From positions 62,001 to 126,000 of the forward strand of contig JAFZNG010000023.1 in NCBI GenBank assembly GCA_017551025.1: a stretch of 64,000 nucleotides of DNA, written 5' to 3'. The DNA comes from Paludibacteraceae bacterium. Lineage in GTDB: Bacteria > Bacteroidota > Bacteroidia > Bacteroidales > Paludibacteraceae. The position numbers and the translations under genes were made by a program. Below, one piece after another: positions 45,201 through 53,225 of this stretch. The notes beneath the pieces are model-generated. The model did not search any database. It was not told where the DNA came from and was given only the letters and a program-made list of their open reading frames with translations. Every line of letters begins with the position of its first letter. Position 1 is the first letter of the stretch.

Positions 45201-45468
45201 GCGAGAGGTTATCCTTGGACTTGGAAGTCAGTTCCTTCAAGTGGTCCACCGAGTTGAGCGAGTTCTCCAGGATTTTGGTCACGTTGGTCTCCACCTCACT
45301 GGCCGACGCACCCGGATAGGTCACCATGACCGTCACGTACGGCGGGTTCATCTCCGGGAACTGGTCGATAGGCAGCTGGGTGTAGCTGAACAAACCAATC
45401 ACGATCACCGCCACGAAGATCAAGGCGGTGGTGATAGGCTTTTGTACCGAAGTTTTATAGATTGCCAT
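42283..45468 (-). CDS. RND efflux transporter permease (AcrB/HAE1 family)
   Basis: A 1061-residue inner-membrane pump. The N-terminus (IYKTSVQKPITTALIFVAVI), the proton-relay residues in segment 4 (GMVVDDAIVVLENITKHVER) and Lys in segment 10 (VMLVGIVVKNGIVLIDYID) are present, with the second half repeating the first as expected. It exports hydrophobic compounds or drugs out of the cell together with the adaptor and the TolC-like channel, encoded upstream in the same operon. Confidence 0.96.
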   Translation of the reverse strand: MAIYKTSVQKPITTALIFVAVIVIGLFSYTQLPIDQFPEMNPPYVTVMVTYPGASASEVETNVTKILENSLNSVDHLKELTSKSKDNLSQVTLEFEWGVELDEIVNDIRTYVDLCKDNLPDGCSNPIILRLSTSMMPVIQYSVTARESYPSLDKLLDDEIIPQLNRVDGIGNLTVSGEPERRVYIYIDQQKLDAYGLTLETVGQMVTAANLNMSSGTVKLEKEQYQMEVRSEFAESDEIRNVVVASDQLGRQVRLRDIAVVKDTIKELSLDEKTDGVDCARLIVTKQTGGNTVQVCEDVRKEIAKIQKTLPTDVDIRLIYDSSENIRNSINSLQESIGYALLFVVLVVMFFLGRWRAAFIVGITIPISLIVAFIYLMLTDDSLNIISLCSLNIAIGMVVDDAIVVLENITKHVERGENPREAAIYATNEVWVSVIATTLVICAVFVPMTMLDGVAGVMFKSLGWIITIVCCTSTLIAISLTPMLASKLLRARRVHVDAEGNLIDDDKNRKSWYDRTVVHMLDWVDDRYAQMLGWCLRHKFVTFTVLFVLFGLTLLPALTGKIGTDFMHQQDMGRFSVKVELQRGTRIEETLKTARKLETRIREIAPEVQLISTSAGSNDDAGIGALFSSTMNNTINMTIRTSKKFERERTIFEIAEAVRQELKRYPEITDYNVSTSSGGGMSSNSVDIEIYGYDFDKTSALAEQVQAICNHEVEGARDATISRDDERPEIKINVDKQKATRLGLTSATIATYLRNRVNGMSCGYLKEDGSEYAILCRLEEKDRNTIQKLQDLTIPTPAGGKVKLSEVCTIGEYWTPPAIERKSRQRVVTVSVTPYKTSLGKLATRIQEVVDKLDIPEGVVVRLAGDFEDQQETFGKMGLLGALILLLVYIVMASQFESFKKPFVIMFTIPFALSGVIMALWITGRSLDMIGALGLVMLVGIVVKNGIVLIDYIDLLRERGTELNTAIQMAGRSRIRPVLMTAFTTILGMLPMALSKGEGAEMWQPMGIVVIGGLLVSTLLTFFIVPTLYGAISRHDDVNKAKKLRKSFIFMDIKVKKEEKQ

Positions 45469-45470
45469 AG

Positions 45471-46484
45471 TTAATGCTTTGCTTTGATTTCTATCTTGAC
45501 GCTATCTACCAGTCGGCTCTCGCCCTTGGTGATGAGTTCTACGCCGTCGCGGATCTGCGGGGCACTGATTTCCACATCGTCGCCGAAGCGGTCACCCATC
45601 TCTACTTCTACGCGCTGCGCACGACCTTTGTTGTTGATGAACACATAGCGGTTGTTCGCACCGATCAGTTTCAGCACGGTAGAGTACGGGGCGGTGATCA
45701 CCTGATCCGCACCTACGCCGATTGTCGTCTGTACGTACATACCCGGACGGAGCAGACCGTCTTTGTTCTGTACGACCACCTTCGCCTGGAAGGTATGGGT
45801 CGAAGCGTCGATCGTAGGATATACCACCTCTACCGATGCGGGGAAGACACGGTCGGGATAAACGTCCGAGATCATCTGGAGCGACATGCCTTTCTTGATA
45901 CGCGGCAGGTAGCTCTCCGGGATGGCTACGAGGGTCTTCAATCGATCTACCTCAGCCAGCACCACGATAGGTTGACCCGAATAGAGTTCACCGTCCTCGT
46001 AGTTCTTAGCCGTCACCACGCCCGTGATCGGTGCGCGGTTGAAGGTATTGGTGGTGAGGAACTGCAGGTTGACCTTGGTTTGCTCCAGCTGGAGCTCCAG
46101 TTGGTCGCGCTGCTGCTGGGTAGACGAACCGTAACGCAACAAACTGTCGATACGTGCTTTCTCTACGCGCAGGTTGGCCAGCGTCAACTTAGCCGTCAGG
46201 TACTGCTGCTGGTCCATACGAACGATCGAGTCGCCCTTACGAACGCGGTCGCCTATCTCCACGTAGATATGCTCTATCTTACCCGTGAGCGAGGGCGAGA
46301 CACTCACCGTCTCATACGCCTCGAGATTGGACGAGAGCGTAATCTTGCGCTCCACCTGATGGGTGTACAGTTGCGTCACCTCAACGGGTTCTACGCGTTC
46401 CTGCTGCTCCGTGGTCTCAGCCTCTTTGCTGCCGCAGCCGATAAGCATCAGCGCTGCCAATGAATACACAAAAATCTTCTTCAT
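45471..46484 (-). CDS. RND efflux periplasmic adaptor lipoprotein
   Basis: A 337-residue membrane fusion protein with a lipoprotein signal (MKKIFVYSLAALMLIGCGSK, Cys 17), lipoyl-like halves around a helical hairpin (about 85-130) and a beta-barrel domain (VAIPESYLPRIKKGMSLQMI). It bridges pump and outer-membrane channel. It lies 2 bases before the pump gene. Confidence 0.95.
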   Translation of the reverse strand: MKKIFVYSLAALMLIGCGSKEAETTEQQERVEPVEVTQLYTHQVERKITLSSNLEAYETVSVSPSLTGKIEHIYVEIGDRVRKGDSIVRMDQQQYLTAKLTLANLRVEKARIDSLLRYGSSTQQQRDQLELQLEQTKVNLQFLTTNTFNRAPITGVVTAKNYEDGELYSGQPIVVLAEVDRLKTLVAIPESYLPRIKKGMSLQMISDVYPDRVFPASVEVVYPTIDASTHTFQAKVVVQNKDGLLRPGMYVQTTIGVGADQVITAPYSTVLKLIGANNRYVFINNKGRAQRVEVEMGDRFGDDVEISAPQIRDGVELITKGESRLVDSVKIEIKAKH

Positions 46485-46498
46485 ATAATCGTTTTTTA

Positions 46499-47890
46499 TT
46501 ATTTCAGGAATTTATCGAGTTCTACTTCCGCATTGATCAGTGTCAGCACGGCCTGTACGTAGCTCGACTGGGCCGAGATGACATCGTTGCTGGCATTGAT
46601 GAGTTCCAGGTTGCTGTTCGTTCCGAAGCGGTACTTGTTGCTAACCGACCGGAATACGCGGTTGACTACCTCCAGGTTCTCCTGTTCGGTGAGGTAGGTC
46701 TCGTAGGCGTTCTGCAGATTGAAGCGCAACTGCTGGTACTGGATATTGAGTTGATCGGTCGTCTCGGCCAGGGTATTACGGGCCTGCTCCAGGGCGATCT
46801 TCTTCTCCACCACGGCTGCTGCACGCTTACCGCTCGACCAGAGGGGCAGTTTCAGGCTGACCTGCACCACATTAGGCGGGGTCATACGCATACCGCCATC
46901 GCCGTAGTACTGCTGGTTGGTATAGTTGTAGCCCACACCGATTGTCGGTCCGTAGGCCCATCCGGCCATGTGTACGTTGAGTTTGGCAATCTCGAAGTTT
47001 TTCTCCAGTTGGCGGTAACTCATGTTATGCTCCTTGATGAATTCCTCGCCCAGCAGTGCCAGCACCTCGTCACCCGAGAGCAGTTCGTCGAGCGAACTGG
47101 TAAGCGTCAGTTGGGTCTCGGCGGGCACGTCGAGCAGCACCTTCAGACTGTTGGTAGCCAACTCGATAGAGCGTTTCTGGCTCTGGATATTATTCTTGAG
47201 CGTGTTCGCACGAATAGCGATCTGGTCGGCCGTCGTCTGCTCGTTGACGCCGAACTCTACGGTACGCTGGGTCATATCGATGATCTCGTTGACATTCTCA
47301 AGCGAGGAGTCCAGCAACTTGACCACGTTCTCGAGCACCAGGATCGAGATATACGAGGTCTTGACGTTCGCACGCAGGTTATCCTCCGACTGCTCGAGCG
47401 AGAGACGCTGCATGTCGATAGCCAGGTTCTGGAGCAATACACCTACGATAGCCTGTCCGTTGATACCCACCGAGGCAGTGACGCCCAGCGCACCCTGGTT
47501 AGGCATATTGATGGTCATACTGGCGCCACCCATCGAGAGCGAGGCCGAGTAACCGCAGTAATTGCTGTAGCTGTACGACGCATCCACCTGCGGCAGCATC
47601 GCGGCGATGGTCTGCCAGCGTGCGGCATAGGCTTGCTGCACAGCCAGCGAGGCATTGCGCAGCGAACGGTTGGCCTGTACGGCGTAGTCCTGGGCTTCGC
47701 GTACCGAGAGACTGAGCGCAGTAGGCACCATGCGTGTGGTGTCGTCCTGGGTATTACGCGTAGCCATCATGACGGAGTCGTGCTCCATGATCCAGTTGGT
47801 GCGACGCGTCGTATCGTTCTTCGCAGCCATACTGCTTAGGCTACATAGCAATGCGAGCATTGCTCCACATAGTTTCTTCGTTTGTATCAT
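46499..47890 (-). CDS. TolC-family outer-membrane efflux protein
   Basis: A 463-residue protein with signal peptide (MIQTKKLCGAMLALLCSLSS, then MAA) and two helical-repeat halves typical of TolC channels (SLSVREAQDYAVQANRSLRN in the first; KKIALEQARNTLAETTDQLN in the second). It forms the outer-membrane exit duct of the tripartite pump. It is preceded by TTAAAAA repeats and the tetR gene. Confidence 0.94.
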   Translation of the reverse strand: MIQTKKLCGAMLALLCSLSSMAAKNDTTRRTNWIMEHDSVMMATRNTQDDTTRMVPTALSLSVREAQDYAVQANRSLRNASLAVQQAYAARWQTIAAMLPQVDASYSYSNYCGYSASLSMGGASMTINMPNQGALGVTASVGINGQAIVGVLLQNLAIDMQRLSLEQSEDNLRANVKTSYISILVLENVVKLLDSSLENVNEIIDMTQRTVEFGVNEQTTADQIAIRANTLKNNIQSQKRSIELATNSLKVLLDVPAETQLTLTSSLDELLSGDEVLALLGEEFIKEHNMSYRQLEKNFEIAKLNVHMAGWAYGPTIGVGYNYTNQQYYGDGGMRMTPPNVVQVSLKLPLWSSGKRAAAVVEKKIALEQARNTLAETTDQLNIQYQQLRFNLQNAYETYLTEQENLEVVNRVFRSVSNKYRFGTNSNLELINASNDVISAQSSYVQAVLTLINAEVELDKFLK

Positions 47891-47902
47891 TGTAATAATT
47901 CG

Positions 47903-47924
47903 TAATTTTTAATTTTTAATTTTC
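47903..47924 (-). repeat. TTAAAAA heptamers before TolC gene
   Basis: Minus strand AATTAAAAATTAAAAATTAC followed by GAATTA, identical over about 26 bases to the array before mlaF. It overlaps the tetR stop codon. Confidence 0.85.
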
Positions 47925-48494
47925 CTTCAAGACTCCTCGCATCAGCACGTCCAGGGCGGCCTGACCGAGTTGCGGCAGGTTGTAGCCCTCGGCTTCCATC
48001 TCCTCGAAGTCACGCAGCGCATCGGCGTATATCTTAGCCATCAGCACGGCGGTAAGTTCTATATTAAGGTCCGCGCGCACGAGGCCTTCGGCGATACCGC
48101 GCTCCAGGAAGCTACGGATATAGCGTTTCTGTTGCTCGAAGGCTTGTTGCTGGAAGGCAGCGAACTGACGGGGATAGTATTTCTTGAGGTCATAGACCAG
48201 TTGCGGTACGCGACGTACGTCATCCTGCTCCGTACGACGATGGAGCAGATCGGTGATGACGCCGCGAAGGTCGGGATTATGGAGCAGATGCTCCATCTTC
48301 TGCGCCGTATGCGCCAGGTTGGCCCGGAGCAGGTGCTCGATGAGGGCATCCTTGCTCTCGAAATAGACGTAAAAGGTCTTTTTGCTGATACCTAATTCGC
48401 GGCATATATCGTCGATCGATACGCTACGAATACCGAGGCGAAAGAATAGTTCGCCGGCGGTCTTAATGATATTTTTTTGTACCTCTTCAGACAT
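47916..48494 (-). CDS. TetR-family transcriptional regulator
   Basis: A 192-residue regulator; ATG at 48494 gives MSEEVQKNIIKTAGELFFRL. The N-terminal HTH is clear (VSIDDICRELGISKKTFYVY, FESKDALIEHLL). An upstream TTG at 48515 lies inside the promoter -7 box and was rejected. It is first in the efflux operon and probably represses it and itself, with an inducer bound by the C-terminal domain. An inverted repeat upstream (48551-48578) could be its operator. Confidence 0.92.
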   Translation of the reverse strand: MSEEVQKNIIKTAGELFFRLGIRSVSIDDICRELGISKKTFYVYFESKDALIEHLLRANLAHTAQKMEHLLHNPDLRGVITDLLHRRTEQDDVRRVPQLVYDLKKYYPRQFAAFQQQAFEQQKRYIRSFLERGIAEGLVRADLNIELTAVLMAKIYADALRDFEEMEAEGYNLPQLGQAALDVLMRGVLKEN

Positions 48495-48512
48495 ACATGT
48501 CAAAAAACGCGG

Positions 48513-48544
48513 CAAAATTACTGCTTTTTTTTGACATGTGCAAG
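48513..48544 (-). promoter_or_regulatory. Promoter of tetR-efflux operon
   Basis: Minus strand: CTTG (48544-48541), 20 bases (CACATGTC, eight A, GCAG), TAATTTTG (48520-48513). Confidence 0.8.
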
Positions 48545-48550
48545 TTTTTC

Positions 48551-48578
48551 GGAAACTTTTTTCACTTTTTTAGTTTCC
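48551..48578. promoter_or_regulatory. Inverted repeat upstream of tetR
   Basis: GGAAACT (48551-48557) and AGTTTCC (48572-48578) flank an AT-rich 14-base loop, 6 bases upstream of the -33 box. It may be a TetR operator or a terminator for the gene ending at 48641; no T-run decides. Confidence 0.35.
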
Positions 48579-48640
48579 TTGTGCCCGAATTGCTAACTTT
48601 TGTCCGCTTGGGCGTCCGATTTTGGGGAAATGGAGGCCGA

Positions 48641-49036
48641 TTACTGGGTAGCCCGTCTGAGGTACATCGCGGCTTTCTCGTCGGCTTCTTGGGCGTAGCG
48701 CAACTGAGTACGGTATTTATCCCAGGCCTCCTGGGCATAGCGTTGCTGGGTACGTGCCCGATCCATAGCATCCTCGGCATAGCGTGTCTGTGTGCGTGCC
48801 CGATCGAGGTCGCCGTGCTTGGTATAGTAGGCGGCTTCACGCTGATAGCCTTCGGCTTTCTTGATATAGTATTCCGCCTCGCGTTCGTATCCTTGTGCTT
48901 TCTTCTGATAATATTCCGCTTCGCGCCGGTAGCCCTCTGCCTTCCGCTGGTAATACTCCGCCTCGCGCAAGTAATCCTGCGCCCACACCCCCACCGCACA
49001 CAGCAGCATCGTGATAAGAATAGTCAGTTGTTTCAT
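48641..49036 (-). CDS. Secreted helical protein with 14-residue repeats
   Basis: A 131-residue protein with signal peptide (MKQLTILITMLLCAVGVWAQ), then seven 14-residue repeats: REAEYYQRKAEGYR, REAEYYQKKAQGYE, REAEYYIKKAEGYQ, REAAYYTKHGDLDR, then RTQTRYAEDAMDRA and two RTQ-type units. The pattern predicts a long Tyr/Arg-rich coiled coil in the periplasm or outside. No family is recognised. It follows the LRR gene by 24 bases and ends the minus-strand accessory run. Confidence 0.78.
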   Translation of the reverse strand: MKQLTILITMLLCAVGVWAQDYLREAEYYQRKAEGYRREAEYYQKKAQGYEREAEYYIKKAEGYQREAAYYTKHGDLDRARTQTRYAEDAMDRARTQQRYAQEAWDKYRTQLRYAQEADEKAAMYLRRATQ

Positions 49037-49060
49037 GGTAGTAAGATTCTGTCGTAGGGG

Positions 49061-49945
49061 TTATTCCGCTTCTTCCAAGGAGAGTATTTGTCCGAAATCT
49101 TGCCATACGGCCGTTTTGCGGTACTTGGGCAGGGATTTCTGCGGCACGTAGAGGGTACAACGACTGAGGTCGATGCCTTGGAAGACGGCGTCGCAGGTGC
49201 TACAGCCTTCGCGTAGCAACTTTTGCGGCTTGGTCGCGCGATTGATTACTTCACGCAACGCAGTACATTCTTCGAAAGCACCTTCGCAGATATATTTCAA
49301 GCGTTCGTGCATCGTCACCGACTCTAAGGCCGTGCATGCCCAAAAGACATCGGTCTCCATGAGTACCAGCGCCTCCGGCAGGTCGATCGACTTCAAAGCA
49401 GTGCATTGGTAGAAGGCCCCATACTTGAGCGTATAGATATATTTCGGGAATTGTACGGTCTCGAGTGCCGTGCACTCCTCAAAAGCAGACACACCGATAT
49501 AGCCGCCGGTGTACGAATGGATCGCCTTGGACTTATAGCCGTCGCAGTAGGCTTCGTACTGGTCGTAGTACGGCTGATAATAACTCTCCGCATAATCCTC
49601 CTCGTCTTCATCCAGCAGAGCGAAGGAGCGCAGAGCGGTACAATGCGCAAAGGCCTCTTCGCCGATGAAGCTCAGGTACTGATGGACGCGGACTGTTTTC
49701 AGTTTCTTGCACTCGCGGAAAGCATTCTCGCCGATACCGACGACCAAGTATTCCTCACAGTTATAGACGACAAAGTGAGGGATGACGACGGTCTCCAACT
49801 CGGCGTGACAGCCATCTTCCGCCGCCACCACGGTAGCTAGTTTGGCCTTTCGATCCAGACTGAACAAGATATTATTTATCTTCACCTCCGCCTGAGCGGT
49901 CAGTACGCCTATCGCAAGGAATAGGCCAATTAGTAGTTTGCGCAT
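49061..49945 (-). CDS. Secreted BspA-type leucine-rich repeat protein
   Basis: A 294-residue protein with signal peptide (MRKLLIGLFLAIGVLTAQAE) and LRR_5/BspA-type repeats (IGENAFRECKKLKTVRVHQY, IGEEAFAHCTALRSFALLDE, VSAFEECTALETVQFPKYIY, GAFYQCTALKSIDLPE, CEGAFEECTALREV). An acidic Tyr-rich insert of about 35 residues (around 115-150) breaks the series. Such proteins bind host or bacterial ligands. It lacks the C-terminal tail found on other secreted proteins here. It closely follows the 167-aa gene. Confidence 0.85.
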   Translation of the reverse strand: MRKLLIGLFLAIGVLTAQAEVKINNILFSLDRKAKLATVVAAEDGCHAELETVVIPHFVVYNCEEYLVVGIGENAFRECKKLKTVRVHQYLSFIGEEAFAHCTALRSFALLDEDEEDYAESYYQPYYDQYEAYCDGYKSKAIHSYTGGYIGVSAFEECTALETVQFPKYIYTLKYGAFYQCTALKSIDLPEALVLMETDVFWACTALESVTMHERLKYICEGAFEECTALREVINRATKPQKLLREGCSTCDAVFQGIDLSRCTLYVPQKSLPKYRKTAVWQDFGQILSLEEAE

Positions 49946-49954
49946 AATTTGTTG

Positions 49955-50458
49955 TTAATATATTTCGGACTTAGAGTCTTCGAGGTCACGCACCATTTGA
50001 GGAATACTGTCTATCATGTCCTGCACTAGTGCGGGATCTTCCAGACGGCGCATGATGGTCTGCTTGTCGCCGTATCCAACGACCGTTGAACAGATATAGG
50101 GGCAGGGCACATCATACACGGCAAACTCCAAGTAGCGCTTGCGTTCATGCCCCTCGATGCCTTTGGGTGGTTTGGTGATCTTGAGCACAAAATCCGTCAC
50201 CTGCAGATTAGGATTCGGATTCTTGAACGCCTCATATACTATCTTAAACTCCCCCACCTCGGGTACTTCGTCCGGCACGCGCCGCCGAAGCCGTGCAATC
50301 ACATCGGCAATTCGGTCTTTCATTTCAATCTCATACCAATCCGGGTCTGAAAAAGTCATAAGTGTTTCTTTTATCATACGTTTGAACATAGCCCATTTTC
50401 GCAACGGAGCACACCCGTTGGGAAGAGAATTCTCATTACTTTCTGATTGTATTTTCAT
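49955..50458 (-). CDS. Unrecognised 167-aa protein
   Basis: A 167-residue soluble protein, mixed alpha/beta by pattern: MKDRIADVIARLRRRVPDEV, FKIVYEAFKNPNPNLQVTDF, YLEFAVYDVPCPYICSTVVG. An internal Met (residue 24 or 28) could be the start. It lies 4 bases after the 273-aa gene, so the two are probably one transcript. It has no signal peptide or membrane segment. Similar small paired proteins in AT-rich accessory runs can be immunity or adaptor proteins, but there is no direct evidence. Confidence 0.68.
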   Translation of the reverse strand: MKIQSESNENSLPNGCAPLRKWAMFKRMIKETLMTFSDPDWYEIEMKDRIADVIARLRRRVPDEVPEVGEFKIVYEAFKNPNPNLQVTDFVLKITKPPKGIEGHERKRYLEFAVYDVPCPYICSTVVGYGDKQTIMRRLEDPALVQDMIDSIPQMVRDLEDSKSEIY

Positions 50459-50462
50459 AAGG

Positions 50463-51284
50463 CTATCTCGGTGAATAATAAACTAAGTTCGTAAGTATTG
50501 GTGACACCTCGGATTTCAACCTACTACAATTTCGTTCAATCGTGGTTTCATTAATTTCAGGCTCTGCGATTATCACCGGTAGAACTACCGTTATACTACC
50601 ATACTCATAGTAGATTCGTTCGTTCGGATACGATGGACAACAAAGCTCCTGCACCTGCTGTTCATCCAGTCCAAGCCAATCTGGCACCAAGAAAGAAGTC
50701 CAGAGACGCATATCCGCTGGATGATGCTCCATCTTAAGTGTATAATCCAGAGTATCATCTGAGAACCAATAGCCGGTATACCCCAGATCTTTCGGAATAA
50801 GACGAATATGTTTATATCCGGCATGAAGAAACATCTGTATCATACGGAGCTGTTCAAAGATTCTAGGATTATCAGCAAACGTACATTTTAACCCCTCTTT
50901 AGAGAACTCCATAGAATGCAACTCGATATCATGCAACATAGTAATCTTATCCAGATGGATTTTGATATTACCTTGTTGCATAAGTTCCATGATTTCCAAC
51001 GCCCAACAATAGTTGACGTATTTGACAAGCAGTCCATTCAATATCTCGTCAGAACCATTAGGACCGTAGATATGTATAGTCACCGTATTGGCATCATATT
51101 CCTCAACATAGAAGAACTGCTGATATTGGAGATAGCCTGGAGGTAACAACTTACAAATACCATCAGCCGGCGTGTTTATCTCAAACTGCCCCGCCAGCGT
51201 ATCATGTGCCCAGACATGCATATCCAACTCTAAGAAGTTAATCATCCACAGCCGGATATCTTCATATGAAAAGAAAAAATGCAT
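50463..51284 (-). CDS. Unrecognised 273-aa protein
   Basis: A 273-residue cytoplasmic protein with aromatic-rich N-terminus (MHFFFSYEDIRLWMINFLEL) and blocks such as YLQYQQFFYVEEYDANTVTI and FADNPRIFEQLRMIQMFLHA. No known motif. It is the first of the 273-aa/167-aa pair after a 76-base gap. AT-rich codon use agrees with the rest of the island. Confidence 0.68.
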   Translation of the reverse strand: MHFFFSYEDIRLWMINFLELDMHVWAHDTLAGQFEINTPADGICKLLPPGYLQYQQFFYVEEYDANTVTIHIYGPNGSDEILNGLLVKYVNYCWALEIMELMQQGNIKIHLDKITMLHDIELHSMEFSKEGLKCTFADNPRIFEQLRMIQMFLHAGYKHIRLIPKDLGYTGYWFSDDTLDYTLKMEHHPADMRLWTSFLVPDWLGLDEQQVQELCCPSYPNERIYYEYGSITVVLPVIIAEPEINETTIERNCSRLKSEVSPILTNLVYYSPR

Positions 51285-51360
51285 ACTTTATTTCCAAGCG
51301 TTCTCTTTTAAAATCTTTGATTTATATTCGATTTTCCTGTGCAGATGAATAGTATGTGCA

Positions 51361-51714
51361 TTAGTATTCGGAGTAGTAATATGGTATTTCTTTCTTGTCA
51401 AGCCAATTGAGTAATTCTCTATGAGCTTGACGTTTCTCGGACGCAAAACGTTGATATAAATAATCAATGACATCTTTATGCGTCTTCGCGTTATTGCAGA
51501 TATTCATTAACCGCTCCAATGCTTCCCCATGAATTGTCCAGTTCATCTCTACTTCACCGTCACGATTGCGCTCATAATCTTCCGGCGCACCCCAATTGAG
51601 TTTAACGATGCGAAATGCTTTGGCATCACACACTATTGAACACGAGGAGCCTATCTTAGGAGAGCTCACTGTGTCGTCGTAGAAGGATACGGATATGTAT
51701 GTACTATTTTGCAT
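51361..51714 (-). CDS. Unrecognised 117-aa protein
   Basis: ATG at 51714 gives MQNSTYISVSFYDDTVSSPK; a TTG 33 bases upstream would add 11 hydrophobic residues and seems less likely. The 117-residue product is soluble (AFRIVKLNWGAPEDYERNRD, MNWTIHGEALERLMNICNNA, WLDKKEIPYYYSEY). No family is recognised. It sits between the two-transmembrane protein gene and the 273-aa gene. Confidence 0.65.
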   Translation of the reverse strand: MQNSTYISVSFYDDTVSSPKIGSSCSIVCDAKAFRIVKLNWGAPEDYERNRDGEVEMNWTIHGEALERLMNICNNAKTHKDVIDYLYQRFASEKRQAHRELLNWLDKKEIPYYYSEY

Positions 51715-51828
51715 TAGGGGTAATAAGATGTTCCTGTGGTATACCAATAGAGATTAGCATATTCAATTTCTTCTTTATTGCATGATTTATCCACATTATC
51801 ACGTTAATAGGTCTAAGAGTCATTTAGC

Positions 51829-53112
51829 TTATTTTCTTTTAATAATTTTCCATAAGTTTTTCAAGAATGCTCGAATAAACCATCCCAAAACTAAGGTCAC
51901 GAAAAATAAGCGCGCATACTGAATCGCATTATTCTCAGGGAAGGTGGCTAAAATTTCAGACTCCGAGAAATTGCTATCATAGTAATAAGCATTCTTTTTA
52001 TTTTTAAGTACTTGTGTATCATGCAAGCTAAGCACCCTCAATTCATCAGATGGATTATTATTTATAATAGCACAGCCTCGAGTATGTAAATTTATTTGAT
52101 AACTATCAATCGAGGTACTCTTAAAAGAAAACCTATAATTCACCTGCGATATGTCTTCTTTAGAAAGCATCAATAATAATCTTGGAAATTTGCGATATAA
52201 ATTCTTGTATGCCGGTTGTGCAATAGCAAGTGAATTAGTTATATCTACAGATTCCACTTTTCCATATGACAGTTCTTCTTGTGCGGACTGAATAGATCGG
52301 CAATACTGAATGCTTGCATAACTAGCATATTGATGATTGAGAGATAGTTTATTAAATGATGTTGAATCTAAAAAAATAGATAAAAACAAATCCTCCACAA
52401 GTGGTGATTCTATAAAATGAATATCTATTCTTTTATGTATGGTTTGACTACTACTGTGTTGATTTGGATACACAGCCGGAAGTTTCCTTTTAAAATCAGA
52501 TAAGGAAATCATCCCCATAGGATTAGATGAGGCATAGTTTTGATATTGATGCGTATATATATAAGTAAGTAATGTGTCATTTTTAATATTGAACACATGA
52601 GAATCATAGTTTTTTAATATATCTGCATATGTACTATCATGGTATGAATAAGAGCGAATCGAGTCAAAAAATTGAATTAGTTTTTTTGACTCATCAGAAA
52701 GAAAGTACTTATTGTGATATTGTCTATAAAAATTATTGTTATATTTATATGCTTTGTATGAAATTTTACACTCATCAACAGATATGCTATCTTTGGAAGA
52801 ATAAGTGTTTAGGATATTTCGATTTCCTATAGTAAAATCAATTTGAGCAACGATCGAATCTGGCGAATTGGTATAAACATCAAAATAGTAGTCTTTTACT
52901 GGAATAGTAAGAAAACATTTTAATAAATATACCAAATACACACTTAATACAAATGCGAATGACGCTCTTAATCCATAGTGAGGAGAGGCGTCCTTAAATT
53001 TTATAAATGCATTTTTGGGTTTCTCATAAGCAGTTTGTAAAAATTTGCCAACACTTTGCCATACACTTGCGGCAAAAGCTAATATTTCCTGCATTTTTTC
53101 ATTTTTTTTCAT
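51829..53112 (-). CDS. Two-transmembrane protein with large extracytoplasmic domain
   Basis: The preferred start is ATG at 53112 (MKKNEKMQEILAFAASVWQS); a TTG start at 53205 would add 31 residues in another frame to a better small gene. The 427-residue product has one membrane segment near the N-terminus (FAFVLSVYLVYLLKCFL) and one near the C-terminus (ARLFFVTLVLGWFIRAFL), enclosing about 310 residues rich in Ser, Tyr and Asn, likely periplasmic. The C-terminal tail is basic (KNLWKIIKRK). It has no recognised family. Strongly AT-rich. Confidence 0.75.
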   Translation of the reverse strand: MKKNEKMQEILAFAASVWQSVGKFLQTAYEKPKNAFIKFKDASPHYGLRASFAFVLSVYLVYLLKCFLTIPVKDYYFDVYTNSPDSIVAQIDFTIGNRNILNTYSSKDSISVDECKISYKAYKYNNNFYRQYHNKYFLSDESKKLIQFFDSIRSYSYHDSTYADILKNYDSHVFNIKNDTLLTYIYTHQYQNYASSNPMGMISLSDFKRKLPAVYPNQHSSSQTIHKRIDIHFIESPLVEDLFLSIFLDSTSFNKLSLNHQYASYASIQYCRSIQSAQEELSYGKVESVDITNSLAIAQPAYKNLYRKFPRLLLMLSKEDISQVNYRFSFKSTSIDSYQINLHTRGCAIINNNPSDELRVLSLHDTQVLKNKKNAYYYDSNFSESEILATFPENNAIQYARLFFVTLVLGWFIRAFLKNLWKIIKRK

Positions 53113-53125
53113 ATAAGCATAGTTT

Positions 53126-53224
53126 TTAAAGTTCGATAAATGGTTTGATAACCCTATAAAACTGCTGCGTTTTATTATCTGGATATTGCTGTTTCGCCTC
53201 TTCAATAACTTTTTCTGCTTTCAT
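53126..53224 (-). CDS. 32-residue small protein between two larger genes
   Basis: ATG at 53224 starts one base after the stop of the 387-aa gene and encodes MKAEKVIEEAKQQYPDNKTQ plus 12 residues (QFYRVIKPFIEL), ending 13 bases before the ATG of the two-transmembrane protein. The amphipathic, Lys/Glu-rich composition is much more protein-like than the competing frame. It may couple translation of the two genes or be a small functional peptide. Confidence 0.5.
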   Translation of the reverse strand: MKAEKVIEEAKQQYPDNKTQQFYRVIKPFIEL

Positions 53225-53225
53225 A

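Noticed and set aside
48495..48515. TTG start giving a 7-residue extension of TetR
   Set aside because: It lies inside the -7 box of the promoter.
51704..51823. 39-residue frame (MTLRPINVIMW...) between the two-TM gene and the 117-aa gene
   Set aside because: All three frames are open in this short AT-rich gap; no promoter or conserved feature favours one.
53113..53205. TTG-started N-terminal extension of the two-TM protein
   Set aside because: The overlapping 32-residue ATG frame is more protein-like and fits the gene spacing; the ATG at 53112 starts the larger protein well.
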